The notes: generated from the letters alone by a model not told the origin. Positions 9,400 through 23,240 are shown, numbered from the stretch's first letter. The stretch is DNA of 64,000 bases from Sequoia sempervirens (GCA_007258455.2 VDFB02270651.1:705329825-705393824), one strand, 5' to 3'. Program-made: numbers and translations.

Positions 9400-11130
9400 C
9401 TGATATTTGTAAGGAGGCTTCTATATTGTAAAGCACATTATGTTTACAAAAAATTTGCATCATGTTTACAAAACAACAACCATTACAAAATTTGGGAAGC
9501 TTAATGGTCATTTGTGTGTTATTATGGACTTGCCTTGGTAGTTTGGATGGTATATTATACTGAGTAAAAATAATTACAAGAAAAATGTTCCTTAATTAGA
9601 ACCTTATGAAACCTAACTATGCAAAGATGCTTCAAAACTGAACAAAGGTAAATGATTTAAATGGAGAAATACTCTAATGTAAAATGATAAATATTATGTT
9701 CTTTTGCATATATATTTCATCTAATTACCAAGGATCCAAAGGTTCCTATTCTATTTTTGCAGATAAATCATACAGATGTAGTGTTGGAGAAATCATCCTA
9801 AAATTAACACAAATCAATTATGAAGAGGATAATTACAAGGGTGCATCATCCTTCACTGATGTTTTGAACATTTCCCATGTAACACTCACACTTCAAGGAG
9901 GAAACATCCTTCACATAAAATTTTGGAATATAATAGGCACACAATAATGTAGCATTTATTTTATTTAAATTAAACTGCAAATTATTTGCATTCCCCACAC
10001 TAATCATCTCATCTATAAATAAATCAGAACTTCTAAATGCAATTTTTTTTTGGAAGTTTAACTGTCCAATACACTTTCAATTCAAACTATGACAACTAGA
10101 ATCACTTGTATTTAGTGCAGAAGCTTCACATCTCTTGAAGCGTCCTTCTCAATCCACTTTCCCTTGTTTTATTCAATTTTTTTTCCTCGCCTATATCAAC
10201 CACCTGGAAGAAAGACAAGTGTTAGTGATAGATTAAATTAGAAAATTAAAGACATTTGGTGCTACAAATATTTTATTTTATTCCAAATTTCACCAATATT
10301 GAATTATATGTTGTGCTAACTGTAACATGCTAGCTTGTACAGACAATAAACAAACATATTAAACTGTACAATGGGAATTTCATTTCCAATTTAACCTATT
10401 GCTAACACTAGTAATATATATAAGCAATTATATATGCTATTTTTCCATTCTATTGGTATTGTGAAGCACTAAACGTTCATTCAGATATATGAAAAACTTA
10501 TCTCTCCTAGCATATGAAAGAGGCCATAACTTGCATATTCAATAAGGGTGGAGAAGACATACAAGAAAGATACCATGTGCCACTATCAAACTTCTTTTTA
10601 TATCATCTTGTATAGAAAAATGAAAAAATACAAATTATTGCAAGACACATTAGTTGCAAATCATAGTGTGCATCGGTTATGCAAGAATAAAGGTTAAGAA
10701 TTCAATGAAAACCTTGGTGATCACCCTAATTGACCAAAAAAAAGTAGATAATCACCCAAAATAATGCACCTCCCATAGGCATGTAACATACAAAAAAACA
10801 TATACATAGAAACATACATAACATGATGGGATGACATAGTGCGAGGCCTGCCAAGATGGGGGATAAAAGTGACAAAACCAGAAAATGGGAGGAAACGTTA
10901 TGGCAACATAAGCAAGGAGATACCAATGCTATCACGTTGTGTTTCCCACATTGTGGGTAGGAATTTCACCATAAAACTCGCCATCTTGATGGCTTGCACG
11001 AGAAGCTATCCCTTTCTTTTGATTATATGCACCCACGAGCATTACAGGCTGACATGAGTAAGACATGCATTGTAAATTGTAATAAGTATTGTTTTTCAAG
11101 AACATGTGTTTAAATATGATAATGCACAAA
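9400..11130. other. unassigned AT-rich stretch
   Basis: Between the LTR of element 1 and the tandem array. An 87-codon plus-strand frame at 9684-9947 and an opposing pair of short frames at 10726-11057 match no family I recognise. No repeats, TIRs or LTR ends are seen. It may be old flanking DNA. Confidence 0.5.
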
Positions 11131-11475
11131 ATAATTGCAAGTTGGAAAACACTTTGTGTTATGAGTTATTTTATTTTTCATTCTCAAACCTAAAGGGTGA
11201 AGAGAACGGGGAGGAGTTGTAGGTGAGGAATACACAAAACATACCAAATTGAGGTGAGGGATGACTAAGAAATTGGGTTGTTACTTGTAAAAGGTTTTTA
11301 GAACAGTATGTGGGTTGCAGGTTTTATAACACCCAATGTTTTCCAACTTGGAATTTTACAAAACAGTATGAATGTAATCAAAACCTTTTCTAATTAACAC
11401 AGTAACAACCCAATTGGTTTGTCACACCTTAGCTCAATTTTATTAGACACTCAATTTTTTCTAACATGCAATTAT
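11131..11475. mobile_element. MITE-like module with ~20-bp TIRs
   Basis: Starts ATAATTGCAAGTTGGAAAAC and ends with the imperfect inverse ending CTAACATGCAATTAT. The interior holds an inverted pair, ACCAAATTGAGGTGAGG ... CCTTAGCTCAATTTTAT, so the module folds back on itself. The same module, usually ~500 bp, recurs in each monomer of the 32647-42129 array. This copy lacks one internal ~180-bp repeat. The CACTA transposon sits directly at its right edge. Confidence 0.7.
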
Positions 11476-11480
11476 ATATA

Positions 11481-12060
11481 CACTAGTACAAAAACAACAA
11501 TATATGATTAAAAAACAACTAAAAACTGTATATAAATGACTAAACATTGTCACATGACCATTAGTAGTTTATTGTCAGTCATTTATAACATGACCGAATT
11601 GATGACTAAACCATTTTTAGTCATTTATTGTTTATTTTGATTGATCGTTTTGGTAATATATTTAGTCATTAATTTAGTCATTGATTGTTGTAAATTGGTC
11701 ACTTATTTAGTCATTTTTTATTCGTTGATATATTTAGTCGTTAATTTAGTCATTGATTATTGTTAAATGGTCACTTGTTTAGTCATTTTTATTCACTGAT
11801 TTCTGTCCATTGGTAGTGTATTTACTCATTAATTTTAATCATCATTTTGATCAATTTGGTAGTTTATTTAATTGTTTTTATTCATTGATTTCTATCAACA
11901 GGTAGTATATTGATACATTGTTTATTAATTTCATAATCATTATATTTAGTCATATTTATTCACTAATTTCTGTCAATTGGTAGTATATTTAGTGAATTGG
12001 TAGTTTATTTAATTGTTTTTGTTTAATAATTTCTACCTGAAAGTGTTGGAAATGAGACAA
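11481..12060. repeat. left subterminal repeat region of the CACTA element
   Basis: Dense short motifs, mainly TTTAGTCATTx and its inverse TGACTAAA, in both orientations over ~550 bp, with GTAGTxTATTTAxT spacers. Such subterminal repeats are the transposase-binding sites of CACTA elements; binding here is inferred. Confidence 0.75.
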
Positions 12061-12333
12061 TGCTTTTTAGGTTTAAACATAAAACATAGGAAAACATAAT
12101 CAATCATTCATTTGCACATAATGAAATAGCTATTAAGAAGGAAAAATACTAAAATTTTATTGAGAAAAAGTGTTCTTATAGTAGATAGAAGATAGAAATG
12201 TTTCTTTGCTTTGAAAAATGAGTTACAAAGTGTGTTTCTCAATGTTGTGACTAAGAAAACTGAGTTAGATTGCCTTTTTTTGCTTATACAACTCCAAAAA
12301 GACAAAAAACACTAAGATACTTGAACAACACAT

Positions 12334-12672
12334 TCAAACTATTGCATAAAGCAGTGGGCCAAGCTGTCTAATAACTAGTACATGATAAAAATCAATTATG
12401 TCATTTTTTTTCAAATATTTTAGTGGCCACCATGGGAAGGTCCCTTCTTTCTCTTTTAGACAAACAACTTCATCTATTTTTTCTTCATAAGCAAGGGGTA
12501 TGTTACTTGTGACCTTTAAAATATTTACATTTGCATCTCTCATTCCTTTCAATTTGACTCCATGTACAATAGATAGTGAGTGAATCTTCCCAATGCCCAC
12601 AACAACACCATCAAACAGATCCAACATCCCAACTTTATCCCCTTCTTGGATTTTATCAATACATTTTTGCAA
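12334..12672 (-). pseudogene. DUF8039-like domain fragment (CACTA-associated), 112 codons
   Basis: The minus-strand frame has the spacing of the DUF8039 domain found in CACTA accessory or transposase proteins: a hydrophobic strand with V(V)GxGKI, an HGVKL motif, a central VNILKV strand, an IPLAYEE motif and a terminal FPWWPLKYL where the family has WP. It lies ~1 kb from the left terminus, where an element-encoded gene pointing left would end. No upstream exons were recognised. I could not search a database, so the family assignment rests on motif order. Confidence 0.5.
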
Positions 12673-12917
12673 AAAAAATACACATTAGATTGAGATATAA
12701 AACATTAGATAACATACAGATAAACATTCAATAAATATTTATAAGAAACTAGAAAATCACGATATGAAACCTAAAACCATGCACCTTACAAAGTTGTTGC
12801 ATTAAATTTTTTAATACAATAGCTTTGATCTGTGGATATTTTAATGTAGCTTTGATAGGAAAAAAAGATAAGAAATTTTCACATCAATATTTTCACTCCA
12901 GTGAGAGCTACTGTAAC

Positions 12918-13920
<1,003 letters not shown>

Positions 13921-13959
13921 CATATAAAGTTACCATTATTTTGCAGTGCATGTTGAACT

Positions 13960-15858
13960 TGACAACAATTCCATTTATTATGCTAATTTAAAGAATTCAA
14001 CAATAATAAATGTGATTTGGTCACATTATCCCTTAAAATAAAACTTCAAGTGGTGCGTTTATTTCAATTATACATGCATATATATTATACATAATTTTAT
14101 CATTTGGACCAAAAAGAAAAACTCAACAATAGAAAAATTGAAAAAAACACATAGAAATCATTTACTAAAATTTAAACATGTGAATATATATCTAACTTTA
14201 GAAATGTCTCTTCACATAAAGCATAATAGAAAGAGTGAAAATCAATCAAGTTCCAAATTTTTATCTATGTTCTTCTAATGTACTCATTGATTAAAATTTA
14301 GGAGTCTCCCAATAGTTTCTACTTGTTTCATCACATAATAGATTTCAAGGGCTCAATCTTCTTGCTCTCCTTGTGATCAGATTAAGGCTACCAGTTAGAA
14401 GGTTGGATTATATCAACCATTACTGAGCCCTTCCAATCATGGGAATCTAATCCCATGGACTTCATAGTTTTTTTTCTCAACACCTAGTGCAAAGACCACT
14501 GCATCATTGTTTTTTCCTACTAATTTTCATTGCATGGACTTTCCTTGCCTTGAATTGAGAAAAGAGATAAAGAATTCATAATCATATGTCATGCAAAGGC
14601 AGAACTTTGAAGGAAGATATAATTCCATACACCTAGGAGATCTAGTGCCTCTAAACTCAACAGAGACATGTCCTTCAAACGTGTCATGAAAATGCAAATT
14701 ACAAACTTCAATGATGTATCATTTGGCAAGCTAGAGATAGTTCATGTTACATGTTACAATATCATCTTAGACCTAGTACATATGACAGTTGAGGTTTGGT
14801 TATTGTGCATGTGTGACAAGTGAAATAAGAAATCAGTTGATTTAATAAAGGTACTCATGCCAATTTATGTTGAAGACAAGCTTCTTTCAGTGGTTGTCAA
14901 GGTTGCATTGAAGAACATTGTAATGAGGTGATTGCAAGGATATGAGACTATGAAAATTAAATGAATGATGTTGAGTGCAAGTTAGTGAATGTAGTGAGTA
15001 TCATATCAAGAATATACACAATGAAAGTGTAGTCTTGAATAGGTTTGGTGAATAAATTGCTTGTATCAAAGCTAGCTCCCTATAAAATTAAGCAACTAAG
15101 AGTTTTGTTGTGAGCTTCACGAGAGATTGAATGACATGGAGTTAGACCATCTTAGTTCATTGTCAATATGAGGTCCAAATGCTAGGACATTCGTTATTAG
15201 TTGATAGTTTCATGAAGCCATGCTTAGATTTTGTGCTTAACAAAAGGTTCTTTTATGAGCATTGCACAAACAAGTATTGGAGATAAATACAGTTTTAGTG
15301 TCCACCACTTAAAGCCTTTTTTTTTAAAGATCATCATATAAAAAATGACAATGAGGAAAAAATTATGCAAAGGATGTTATGACTGTGAAAGGGTTCAAAG
15401 TGCAAGGTTGCAATCCTCTTAATCAAACTCTAAACAGTGCTTCAAAGATAGGTTGTTCTTGTGAAATGATAAGGAGGTGACTTTGCACATTGATACCAAA
15501 TGCAAGCATAACAAATGTTTTTCTACAATATTGATTCAATTGATAGGAAAATGCATGGGTTTATTTTTATTACATGACCAAAAGACGACATAAAATCAAC
15601 AAATCTTCTCCATCTAAATTCATCTCCAAGATTATTGCAAGAGAAATTGTTATGAGAGATGTGAACCATTTCCATCATTTTAAACAGGGACAATGTTCTT
15701 GTGAAGAATATTGGTGATGCTAAATGAAACAATCTGAAAAATAGCCTTGCACTATAATAATGTGCACTACATCAGATATCTAGTAATAACGAAGGGACGT
15801 CCATCAAATCATAATAGTAGGGATTTTTTTATCATATGTTGTAGTTACAAGTGCCTTG
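13960..15858. other. CACTA interior, unassigned
   Basis: AT-rich DNA without a frame over ~70 codons that I can place. Short coding-looking pieces near 14330-14550 and 15520-15730 match nothing I recognise. It may hold further decayed gene fragments. Confidence 0.45.
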
Positions 15859-16135
15859 CTAGACATACATGAAAATAAGGAAGCATAGACAAGGCAAGAG
15901 AAATGTTTCAAAAAATGCCTCAAAGAAATGTGATATCATGGAAGGCACCCGCTCTCTCGCAAACTCTTCAAGTCATGCCAACGGTGATGCAGGAAAGGCT
16001 TTCCCACATCACCGCTAGCATGACTTGAAGATTTTGTGGAAGAGAGAGTGCCTTCCATGATCGCATTTCTTTGAGGAATTTTTTGAAACAGTTCGCTTGC
16101 CTTGTCTATGCTTCCGCATTTTCATGTATGTCTAG
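15859..16135. repeat. 277-bp near-perfect inverted repeat (hairpin)
   Basis: The arms start CTAGACATACATGAAAAT (15859) and end ATTTTCATGTATGTCTAG (to 16135). They pair over ~135 bp each with only scattered mismatches, and the centre is GGAAAGGCTTTCC near 15998. No transposon TIR or target duplication was established. It could be a foldback MITE or a source of hairpin small RNA. Confidence 0.85.
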
Positions 16136-16331
16136 AAGGGAACTCTCGCATCACTACGAAGGCTAGCAACAAACTTTGTGGTGTTGCAGTGGAGGCATAT
16201 AGTGATGGTTATTGTGAGTTGTGAGAAGGAAAAATCATTTTGGAGACCATCACAAGAAACATAGTACAAATCTCAGAGTAATTCTATGAGGAGTTGTACT
16301 ATTTAAGTTGGGTAGTTCTCTTGGGTGAGTT

Positions 16332-16535
16332 GTGGATCTTACAAAATTTGAAGGATACTCAGAGCTCATCCATGATCTTGAGGTGATGTTAAATTTTGAA
16401 GGACAACTGGAGGATCCAAACAAAGGTTAGTAGGTTCTCTACACAGATGATGATGGAGATATGATGTTTGTAGAAGATGGTCCTTGGCAAGAGTTTTGTA
16501 GTATTATGCATAGGATTTTTATATATATCCCAGAT
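16332..16535 (+). pseudogene. captured auxin response factor PB1 (domain III/IV) fragment
   Basis: The frame reads VDLTKFEGYSELIHDLEVML, then NFEGQLEDPNKG, two stops, VLYTDDDGDMMFVEDGPWQE and FCSIMHRIFIYIPD. This is the C-terminal PB1 dimerisation domain of ARF transcription factors, with the acidic DDDGD motif and the PWxEF segment. ARFs bind Aux/IAA repressors through this domain in the nucleus. Only ~68 codons remain. The conserved Trp after KG has become a stop (16428-16430) followed by another, and no DNA-binding B3 domain was seen. It lies next to the uridine-kinase-like fragment in the same orientation. Confidence 0.88.
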
Positions 16536-16759
16536 AATTTATGATGAACTCACATATCATAGTTAAGATAGATTATTATGCATAATATAGTGGGGAAAAG
16601 CTTTAATATTTGATATTGTTAGAATGGTAATGTGACAGATATTCATGTGACTATGAAAAGTTTAAGAGAGAATATGATGTTGTGCTATAGATCTATGAAA
16701 TTCTAAGTAGAAGTGTTTAATAGGAAAAAGGTAAACCAAAGGCTAGTAGCTTCTCATAA

Positions 16760-17250
16760 TATCTTAGACATGGGAGAGCCTTGGACCAGATCTCCAACAA
16801 AATATTAAGTGGATCTGGCGGTTGCATCATGGCATGTTGCTATTGTATTAGGGGTTGTGGAATATTCAGAAAAGGAGTTTGTGGGCATGCTAACTAATTG
16901 GTAGCCATGCTTGATTCATATGACTTGTATAGGGGATTTCTTCCTATTGTACAAGAATTTTAGACCTTACTTGATACCAAGGGCCTTCCTATGATTCTAG
17001 GCATTGGAGGACCAAGTGGATCTGGAAAAACAAGTTTGGATCATAAGATGGAAAGAATTGTTAGTTGCGAGGTGATTCCCCTTGAGAGTTATTATAAAAT
17101 AGATCAAATCAAGGATTTTAAGTTTTATGACTTCATTTCCCTTGATTTATCTCTTTTTTTGAAGAATATACAAGATATAAGAGCTTGATGAACAGTTAGG
17201 ATTCCTTTGTTTGATTTTGAGAAATGCATAGATAGTGGCTATGAAAGAAG
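16760..17250 (+). pseudogene. captured uridine kinase-like P-loop NTPase fragment
   Basis: From about 16919 the frame gives YDLYRGFLPIVQEF, a stop, TLLDTKGLPMILGIG and the Walker A motif GGPSGSGKTS (17006-17035). Then come EVIPLESYYKIDQ, SLDLSLFLKNIQDI, a break and IPLFDFEKC. This order matches the phosphoribulokinase/uridine kinase family, and resembles plant multi-domain members with a P-loop module and a C-terminal CYTH domain. GEPWTRSPTK near 16775 may be an earlier exon. Stops after QEF and at 17186 break it. Residues GKT are intact, but the kinase core and any CYTH domain are missing. Confidence 0.8.
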
Positions 17251-18650
17251 TTTCAAAGGACAAAGGATAAAAGGAATCATTACAAAGATATGTACCAAGA
17301 TGAAAACCTATAACTCTTCCAAAGGTAGTCAAGAAGATAAATGGAAATATTTTAGAAGGTATAGATGTATTGTAGATGCAAACTATGACAGTCAAGTTGC
17401 TAATGAACTAAAGAGTCATAGTCACTTCATCAAAAGACACTCGACCAAATTCTAATGTACTCGCCTTACACATGATGAAGATTCTATGAGAAAAATAGCA
17501 TGCATGATGAAAGAGACTATAGTCATAAGAAAAACTTGTTTGGCTATAGGCAGTGAAGGTATGAAGATAAAAGGATAGTCACCCAAAGGATTGAAATGAC
17601 AGTCTAAAAGCATGAAAATAAGGTAACTTTCTATGATGACAATCACAAAGATGACCATGGATCAACATAAGTTTTAAAGCCACAACCAACTGAGGAGGAT
17701 TATCATAAAGTTCATTGATGAAGGAAGGAAGAAAATGATAGTCTTATCCATGAGTATTTGAGATCTTGACAAAGGTAGTGATAAAGATAATTAAGGATAG
17801 TCAAATTAAATCTAGTGAAGGTTTTAAAGAAAGACAATCTTAATGACTGACATGAGGAGTAAGGATAGTCTTTGACTATAATAAATATAATCATCATTCA
17901 CCAAAACCTAGGACATGTTAAATCAAGAAATGAGGAAAATCATATAAACAAAGGGTAAAGTCTTGAATGGATAGTTAAAAAGAGGAAATATTGTGACAGT
18001 CAAGGGTTCAATGGCCAATGAATATGACTAAGGGATAGTCAAGGTTAGGATATAAGAGATGACTGCCACCTAATCACTAATTCAAGATCATGGAATCACC
18101 ATAGTGCCAGTCACAATCCTAACAAGGTTACTAAGGTAGGGTAACATGAAGACTTCATCAAATGAAAATGACCAACAAGAATGGTAGTCAAGAACAATCC
18201 TCTCATCTAAATGATAATAAAGAGGATTCTAGAAGATAGTGAGCCATGTCAAGATGCATAAAAGAAGCTTTCAAATCATGGCATTACAAAGAGGGAGAGC
18301 AGTCCCAATTGGATACCTACAAACCTTAACCATGGACATATGAATCTTTTTACTTTTGTTGGAAAGTCTTACTTTAATTGATTTTATTGCCTATGTGCTT
18401 TGTGCTAGAAGGTATAGATGTATTGTAGTTGACAAACTATATGAACAAGACCTCAATTCAATAGTCTATTAAAGAGATTATTTGCACTAGAGGAAAAAGT
18501 TTTGATCAAGGGTATAAATTAAAGACAAACAACAAGGTGAGGACAGTTTAGAGTTCTTGTAGATAAAAATAGTGGAAATCACTATGAAGAAGATGGTGAG
18601 TTTTATCATGAAGTCCAAGGGGGTAAATGAGAAGTGATGGTCACCATTAA
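17230..18650. repeat. GATAGTC/GACAGTC-rich degenerate stretch
   Basis: The plus strand repeatedly shows GGATAGTC, GACAGTC and AGACAATC at irregular spacing, as does 29190-29840. AGAAGGTATAGATGTATTG occurs at 17357 and again at 18409, about 1.05 kb apart, and its frame (LEGIDVL) would suit the EGxYAL region of uridine kinases. The intervening ~1 kb may therefore be an insertion with local duplication. Not assigned to a transposon family. Confidence 0.4.
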
Positions 18651-18656
18651 GCTCAT

Positions 18657-20825
18657 TGTTATGCCTTGTATAACAACCCCATTTTTTTTTTGTCAAAATG
18701 AGTCCACCTTTGTTGTTTTTGTCTTTGGTGTTGTTGTCGAGGCTTTGGGATTTGTCTTTTTCTCCCAAGCCTTTGTTTTCCTTTGTTGGTCGGGTTTGGG
18801 TTTCAAACTGTCATTAGCACTTGTTAATTTTTCAAAGTTCAGGTTTCCATTTTCATTATGATCCCTATCCCCATGTTTTTCCTTGTCTTTTTTTTGTTCT
18901 ATCGGGTTCGGGTTTCAAATCAAAATTGTCACCGTGCACCTTCAAAGGTGTGAGTTCCTATTTTCTTCCCAATCCCAACTTCCACTTTTTCTTCCTTGTG
19001 TATTTTTCGTCTGTCAAAATCAAACTTCGAGATGAAACTGGAACCAAGAACTTTTCCAAAGTTCTTATTCTGTGTTCTATTTTGATCCCCCCTTTTATCT
19101 TTTCTTGTGTGTTTTAGAATTGAACATCAGATTAGAATAGGAACTAAGAACTTTTCCAAAGTTCTTGTTCTTTGTTCCATCTCGATCCTGATTCCTGCAT
19201 CTGTCTTTGTTTGTTGGGGTTTGGATTTCAGAAATTTGTCAAATCTTTGCACTCGCTGAAGGTTCCAATGTCATGTTCCTTCCCAATCCCAACTCTTGCC
19301 TACCTTCTATTCTTGCAATGGCTCATTTATGACCTCTGCCTCGATCCTGAGGCCCAAACTACTTGCATTAATGAATACATGTTTGCACATGAGAATGAGA
19401 TTTTATTCCCACCACTCCTTGGTTTTTGCTCATTTTTTCTTGTACACTTTAACGGAGCAAACTAAAGCAGAGCTAAGGGTTGGAGTTTGAGGTCAAGCTC
19501 GGATTTCTCGGTGTGTTGTTGGATTTCCTATCACGTTTTTGAGGTAGGTTTCTTTTTCCTACGTTTTCTTTTCATTTTGGGTTTGTGTGTGTCTTTTTTT
19601 GCTCGCTGGTTCGTGTTTCTTATTTCTTTTTCTTATTCATTTCCTATTCTTTCTGGTTTTTTTTTCCTAGCACCCTTTGATGCATTGTCATTTTTCCTTG
19701 AACCCTCTGGTTCGTTTTCCTTTCTTTTCTTTTGGGTTTTCTTTCTTTTCATTTTTTCTCATGTTTTGTTTTACATTTCTTGTGCATTTTTTTAGTTCTC
19801 GTCATGCCCTAGCTTACCTAGGGTTTTCATACTACCTGGGTCAAGTCTATTTCAAACTTTGATAAACTTTGAATTTTGACCATTGCAATTCATGAGTCAA
19901 AACCTCATGCCATTCCCACGTCTGATTTCTGAGCGTAGTGGAAGGTGGTTTAAGCTTGAATCAGTCTTTCAGAGGGTTTTCATTTTGATCCCAATCCTAA
20001 AGGTGTATTTTAAGATATTGTTAGATCTATTTGAATGCCTTCATCATTGGTGTTGTTTTGATCCTGATTACCGCATTTCTTTCAGAATCAAGTTTTGAAA
20101 CTCACTTTTGGGTCTGTTACCATCACGTAGGTCTTGGATTTATTCATGTCTCAATTTTAATTTGTGATACTTCATCAGAATCAGAGTTCGGATCATTACC
20201 TAAATGTGTTCAAGGGTTTTCATCACAGTACCAACTCATGCCCCAGTTCTGATCCCCACTTTTCCCTCAGGATCATATTTCGGATGGGCACCGAACCCTT
20301 GACATAGTTTTAAGTTGCATCATGTGGTGCCATCCTGATTCTGAATTTTGATGACTCATCAAGATTGGAACTTGGGATTGACCCATGCCCACTCATATCC
20401 TAGTGGTTCGATTTCAAACAACATCTCAATTCTAACTTCTCATATCTTATCAGGATCAGAACTCAGGATGATACTCAAACTGGTTCACCCCCCTTAGGTC
20501 CAGTCTTGAATTTTATCCTAATTTCAACTTTCGATGACTCATTGGGATTAAAACTTGGGAAGAACCCAGAACCGATTCCATTTTGTGAAGTATCTGAGCT
20601 GGATGTTAACTTGATCCTGCATTCTGACATACTCTTTTACAGAGTATAAGGTGTTGGTTTAAAGCTCAATTTCTATGTCTGATAGTATTGAAAGGGTGCT
20701 ATATTAGGATCATGTTCAAGGTATTCTCAATCCTAACTTCTGACATAGTTCAGTATTAAGCTTAAAATGATCAAGTTATTGGTTCTATCCTAAACCTAAA
20801 ACCTGAAAACACTAGATTAGCTTGT
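18657..20825 (+). repeat. LTR-like segment, first TGTTATGCCTTG start
   Basis: Begins TGTTATGCCTTGTATAACAA followed by CCCC, almost the same as the start at 20826. The body is T-rich with reiterated modules of ~100-150 bp, such as CGGGTTTxGGTTTC, CCAATCCCAACTxxxxCC and TTGATCCTGATT / ATCAGGATCAGAACTCAGG. It is probably a truncated LTR cut by a second related element starting at 20826. No partner or target duplication was identified. Confidence 0.45.
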
Positions 20826-21929
20826 TGTTATGCCTTGCATAACCACCCCATTTTATTCTGGAACAAAACAGGTCCCCCTTCTTCTTCTTCTTTTTTTTTT
20901 CTTCGCTCTTGTTTTGTTTTGGTCCTTCGGTTTTGAGGAATGATCTTGCTTTGGCACGAGCCTAAGTTTTTATCTTCCTTGCCTAAGTGATTCCCCCAAG
21001 TTGCACATTGAAAACCTTAGGTTCTGGGTAGGTTCGGGTTTTCTCCCCAGTTCAGGATTCTCCTCCTCCTCTTGATTTTCCCACATCTCGCTCAGACTCC
21101 GGCCAAACATTGGAATCCGAGTTTTCTCCCCAGTTCGGGATTATTCTTCTCACATGGATTTTCTCGGATCTCGTTCAAACTCTGGCTAAGCACTGTGTTC
21201 GAGGATTTTTGGTCTTCACAGAATTCCGCGTCGACCAGATTTTCCCAATTTTTTTCCCCTCCTCTGGATTTTTCCAAAATTCTCGAGGCCTCTAGAGATG
21301 CACCTTCTTCGTGGATTTCTTTCTCCTTTGGATTTTCCCGAAATTCGTTGTTCCCTATTTTTTTTGAACTTGCGGGAATGTCTCCTCCTTCGCCGAAATT
21401 CGTCCCGTGCAGATTTTTCTGGAATCTGATGAAATGTGAAGAAATATGGAGTAGTATGGATTTTTAGCAAATGATGATGCATTTTATGATTAATTTATGC
21501 CATTTTGAGATCTCACATGTTGTTGCTTGATTGATAATGATTGGATTAAGTTTCTAATGGGTGTTTTCATGTTTATTCCGCTGGAATGCACCTGGCTCGG
21601 AATTCTCCGAAATTCCTCCCTGGCTTGGATTCTGCGAGTGGACCTGAAACCCGAACTTTGATATGATCATTTTATTTATAGCTTTAATGACACCTTGCTT
21701 ATCCAGGATTCGTTTTTAATGATGTTTTTGATTAATTAACCTTTGTTCGTCTAATCTTTACTATGGTTTCCTTTGTTGAATGCAAGATTAAAACATGCAC
21801 ATGATATTTCTCAAGGAGCTCAGTTGGAAGAAAAAACCTTCCAGATATCTTGCTGACAAGCAGTAGTTCTATTCATTTTGAAGTGTCCCAGTTGGCCAAG
21901 CAGTTTAATCATCGTAGGTTTTCATATGT

Positions 21930-23240
21930 CCCACCGACCGATTGCACACAAGGTTAGCGTCGCCGAAAGAGTTGCGCTCAATGAAAGATCTTGCCGACCC
22001 ATAGAGTCTCGACAAAAGGTTATATCTTTGGCGTGATGTTTGGCTGAAGACATGAGGTCTTGGCGACAGAGGATAACATCAGAAAAGGATTTGGGGTCAC
22101 TATGAAGTCTTGGCGACTGAGTGATGTCTTGCCGAAAGGGACAATGCCTTCGATATAGGTTTGTGCTCTCGGGGAAATGTCCTGCCAACGTGGGGTGTCT
22201 TGCCGAAGGATTTAGGTTTGGCGTGAGGTCTGGCTGAGGAAGAAAAGTCTTCCTGACTGGGTGAAGTCTTGTTGAAAGATAAAGGCTCGGCGAAAGGTCT
22301 CGCCGAATGCGAATGTCTCCCCGACAAGAAAAGAGGTCTCGGTGAAGATTTAACTTTTCCAAGTTGTCCCACCGACAAGCAAAGGTCTCGCCGATGTTTT
22401 TAAACCATCAGCGTGACTAAGGGTGCTCGCCATGATGTATTGCCGACCTGATAGGGTCTTGCCGAAGTGAAGTGACATCGGTGAAGGATTTGGGTTTTGC
22501 TATGAAGTCTGGGCAACTACAGAAAGTCTCACCGAAAAAGAGGAGCTCCGAGCAAAAGATTAGAGCTCGGCGTGATGTCCTGCCGACAAGCGATGGACTT
22601 ACCAATAGAAAAGGGATGTCGATATGACTGATAAGATCTCACCAAGAGAGATAGCTTTGCCATGAAGTCTCACTGACCAAGCAGGGTTTCACCGACGGGG
22701 TGAGGTCTCAGCGAAGGGAGGTATTATCATTATGAGGTCTCGACAACTAAGAAATGTCTCACCGACTTGCCATGGTTTCGCTGAAAGAGTTGTGGTTTCA
22801 GCGAAAGGTCCTACCGACCCGATAGGGTCTTGCCGATACAGAATGAGCTTAGGGAGAATGAAGGGGTTTGACATAAGGTCATGCCGACTAGCGATGGTCT
22901 CGCTGACATGTTTTCTCCCTTCGGTGTAATGGAATGCACTCGATAAAAGGTCTCGCCGACCCAGGGATGTCTCGGCGACAGGGCGTGAGTTCGATTTGAG
23001 GTCTTCCCGACATGAAAAAGTCTCCCTGACATGGGTGTGCTCACCAAAGAAAGAAAGGCTCGCTAAGAGGTCTTGCAGAGGGAATGTTGTATTGCCGATA
23101 GGTTTTGTGGTATCGATATGACTTGCGCAGCTCGATGGGAGGTCTTGCCGACCGTCTTATGCTACACCGACGGTTGCTATGAGATATAATCGCATCGGGG
23201 AGACATGATTAGTGTCTCATCGACATTAAATTCCATTCGA
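21930..23240. repeat. degenerate array of GTCTTGCCGAC motifs
   Basis: For ~1.3 kb, variants of GGTCTCGCCGAC / GTCTTGCCGAAAG recur every ~18-50 bp. A higher-order spacing is suggested by GAxxTTTGGxxT...CTATGAAGTCT at ~22087 and ~22487. The array is GC-rich compared with its surroundings and lies inside the presumed 5' LTR or leader. Confidence 0.8.

Noticed and set aside
14330..14550. Possible retroelement integrase or other protein remnant (plus-strand EGWIISTITEPFQSWESNP)
   Set aside because: Only a weak resemblance over ~20 residues; no supporting catalytic motif nearby.
15859..16135. Canonical miRNA precursor
   Set aside because: Pairing extends over the whole 277 bp with no distinct mature region; a foldback element or young hairpin locus is at least as likely.
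16991..17188. Intact small P-loop kinase gene
   Set aside because: The ATG at 16991 is internal to the family sequence, upstream and downstream family residues continue across stops, and the kinase core is missing.
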